From positions 62,001 through 126,000 of the forward strand of contig CAVOSJ010000007.1 in assembly GCA_963698885.1 (NCBI GenBank): a stretch of 64,000 nt of DNA, in the 5' to 3' direction. Under the pieces are notes generated by a model that did not search any database, was not told the DNA's origin, and saw only the letters and a list, made by a program, of their open reading frames with translations. Below, piece after piece: positions 63,666-64,000 of the stretch. Origin of the DNA: JBARKJ01 sp963698885 (lineage in GTDB: Bacteria; Nitrospirota; JACRHJ01). The position numbers and the translations under genes were made by a program. The stretch's first letter is position 1; every line of letters begins with the position of its first letter.

Positions 63666-64000
63666 TTATTGTGTATACCATTCCCCGTGGTTCTTCGGCA
63701 CGTACCAGTCCTTTAAATTATAGAATATCCCGAGCGGCTCCTTCTTCACGCCTTTAAAGCGTTTATGGATTATCGGCAGGGCGTCGGGCACGTACAGGAA
63801 GGTATAGGGCGCGTCGTCCGACAATATCGCGTGGATGCGGTGGTATATCTCCTTCCGCTTCTCGATGTCGAACGTCTGCCGGCCCTGGATTAAAAGCTTG
63901 TCCACTTCCGGGTTATTATAGCTTATGAAGTTGAATTCACCTTCCTTGATTTTCTTGGAATACCACATATCGTAGGAGTCGGGGTCGCGGCCCAATCGCC
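63666..64000 (-). CDS. Extracellular solute-binding protein (SBP family 5), C-terminal fragment
   Basis: The frame is open to the right edge, so only the last 110 residues are seen. YDMWYSKKIKEGEFNFISYNNPEVDKLL and QTFDIEKRKEIYHRIHAIL are typical of peptide/nickel-type binding proteins (described here in two pieces: SYNNPEVDKLL and KRKEIYHRIHAIL). It probably binds a peptide or similar ligand in the periplasm. It is unusual beside an exporter-type ATPase; it may be the end of a separate import operon whose other genes lie outside the window. Confidence 0.85.
   Translation of the reverse strand, partial: RLGRDPDSYDMWYSKKIKEGEFNFISYNNPEVDKLLIQGRQTFDIEKRKEIYHRIHAILSDDAPYTFLYVPDALPIIHKRFKGVKKEPLGIFYNLKDWYVPKNHGEWYTQ

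Noticed and set aside
1..64000. tRNA or rRNA genes
   Set aside because: Spacers were scanned for CCA-ending cloverleaves and conserved rRNA segments; none was recognised by eye. A dedicated scan would settle this.

Overview
The window looks like a chromosomal segment of an anaerobic or microaerobic Gram-negative bacterium of the Desulfobacterota/Nitrospirota kind. The clues are a triheme c7-type cytochrome, a periplasmic c-heme sensor kinase, a FixL-like heme-PAS kinase, a DUF1858 redox protein, an atypical type II secretion / type IV pilus assembly cluster with a lipoprotein secretin, a periplasmic SurA-type chaperone and split tetrapyrrole/B12-dependent functions. Genes are GC-rich; a few intergenic patches are distinctly AT-rich. 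The genus cannot be named from sequence alone. No rRNA, tRNA, CRISPR array, transposase or phage gene was seen.

Layout. 1-5.2 kb: end of a Ca2+-type P-ATPase, a three-PAS histidine kinase with FixL-type heme residues, a small secreted protein and a BaiN/YhiN-like flavoprotein. 5.4-12.6 kb (minus): six-gene hyfB-C-E-F-G-I-like membrane complex related to group 4 hydrogenases and complex I, but with all four [NiFe] cysteines lost, so an Ehr-type complex. 12.6-21.5 kb: moaA-moaC, a SurA_N chaperone, pcrA/uvrD helicase, glmS, glmU and a DUF502 protein. 21.6-29.1 kb: metH, then the tmk-holB-ricT-metG housekeeping block. 29.1-35.7 kb: two TPR proteins and an HD-GYP phosphodiesterase, then DUF1003, a secreted triple-repeat protein, the triheme cytochrome and DUF1858. 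36-46.7 kb: secretion/pilus operon (gspF, a receiver-gspE fusion, pilM/N/O/P-like genes, a TPR-secretin-cohesin lipoprotein, three pseudopilins), followed by a c-heme sensor kinase, an NtrC-type regulator and a DUF1573 protein. 50.8-51.2 kb: small inverted-repeat-bounded cassette with a 75-residue orphan protein. 51.2-53.4 kb: CobM/CbiF-like methylase and RlmD-like methyltransferase. 53.7-59.2 kb: a giant secreted repeat protein (14 RCC1, 4 Ig/PKD-like and 10 InlB-B-like repeats) behind a good sigma-54 promoter match. 59.3-64 kb (minus): solute-binding protein end, ABC ATPase and permease, ThiF with a ThiS-like N-terminus, a HydG-like radical SAM enzyme and ThiS.

How the genes may work together. 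The heme-c kinase and NtrC-type activator sit directly downstream of the secretion operon, and the only clear -24/-12 promoter seen drives the giant extracellular protein 4 kb further on. A redox-sensing, sigma-54-dependent surface-protein export module is therefore a reasonable but unproven hypothesis.

Two dispersed intergenic repeat families were found: a ~100-bp element with ~25-bp terminal inverted repeats (three copies) and a ~95-110-bp double-hairpin element (three full copies and one half). Many genes, including essential ones (metG, glmU, secretin, rlmD), carry single-base frame changes, often in homopolymers. These look more like consensus errors than gene decay, so such genes are given here as single loci with the breaks noted.
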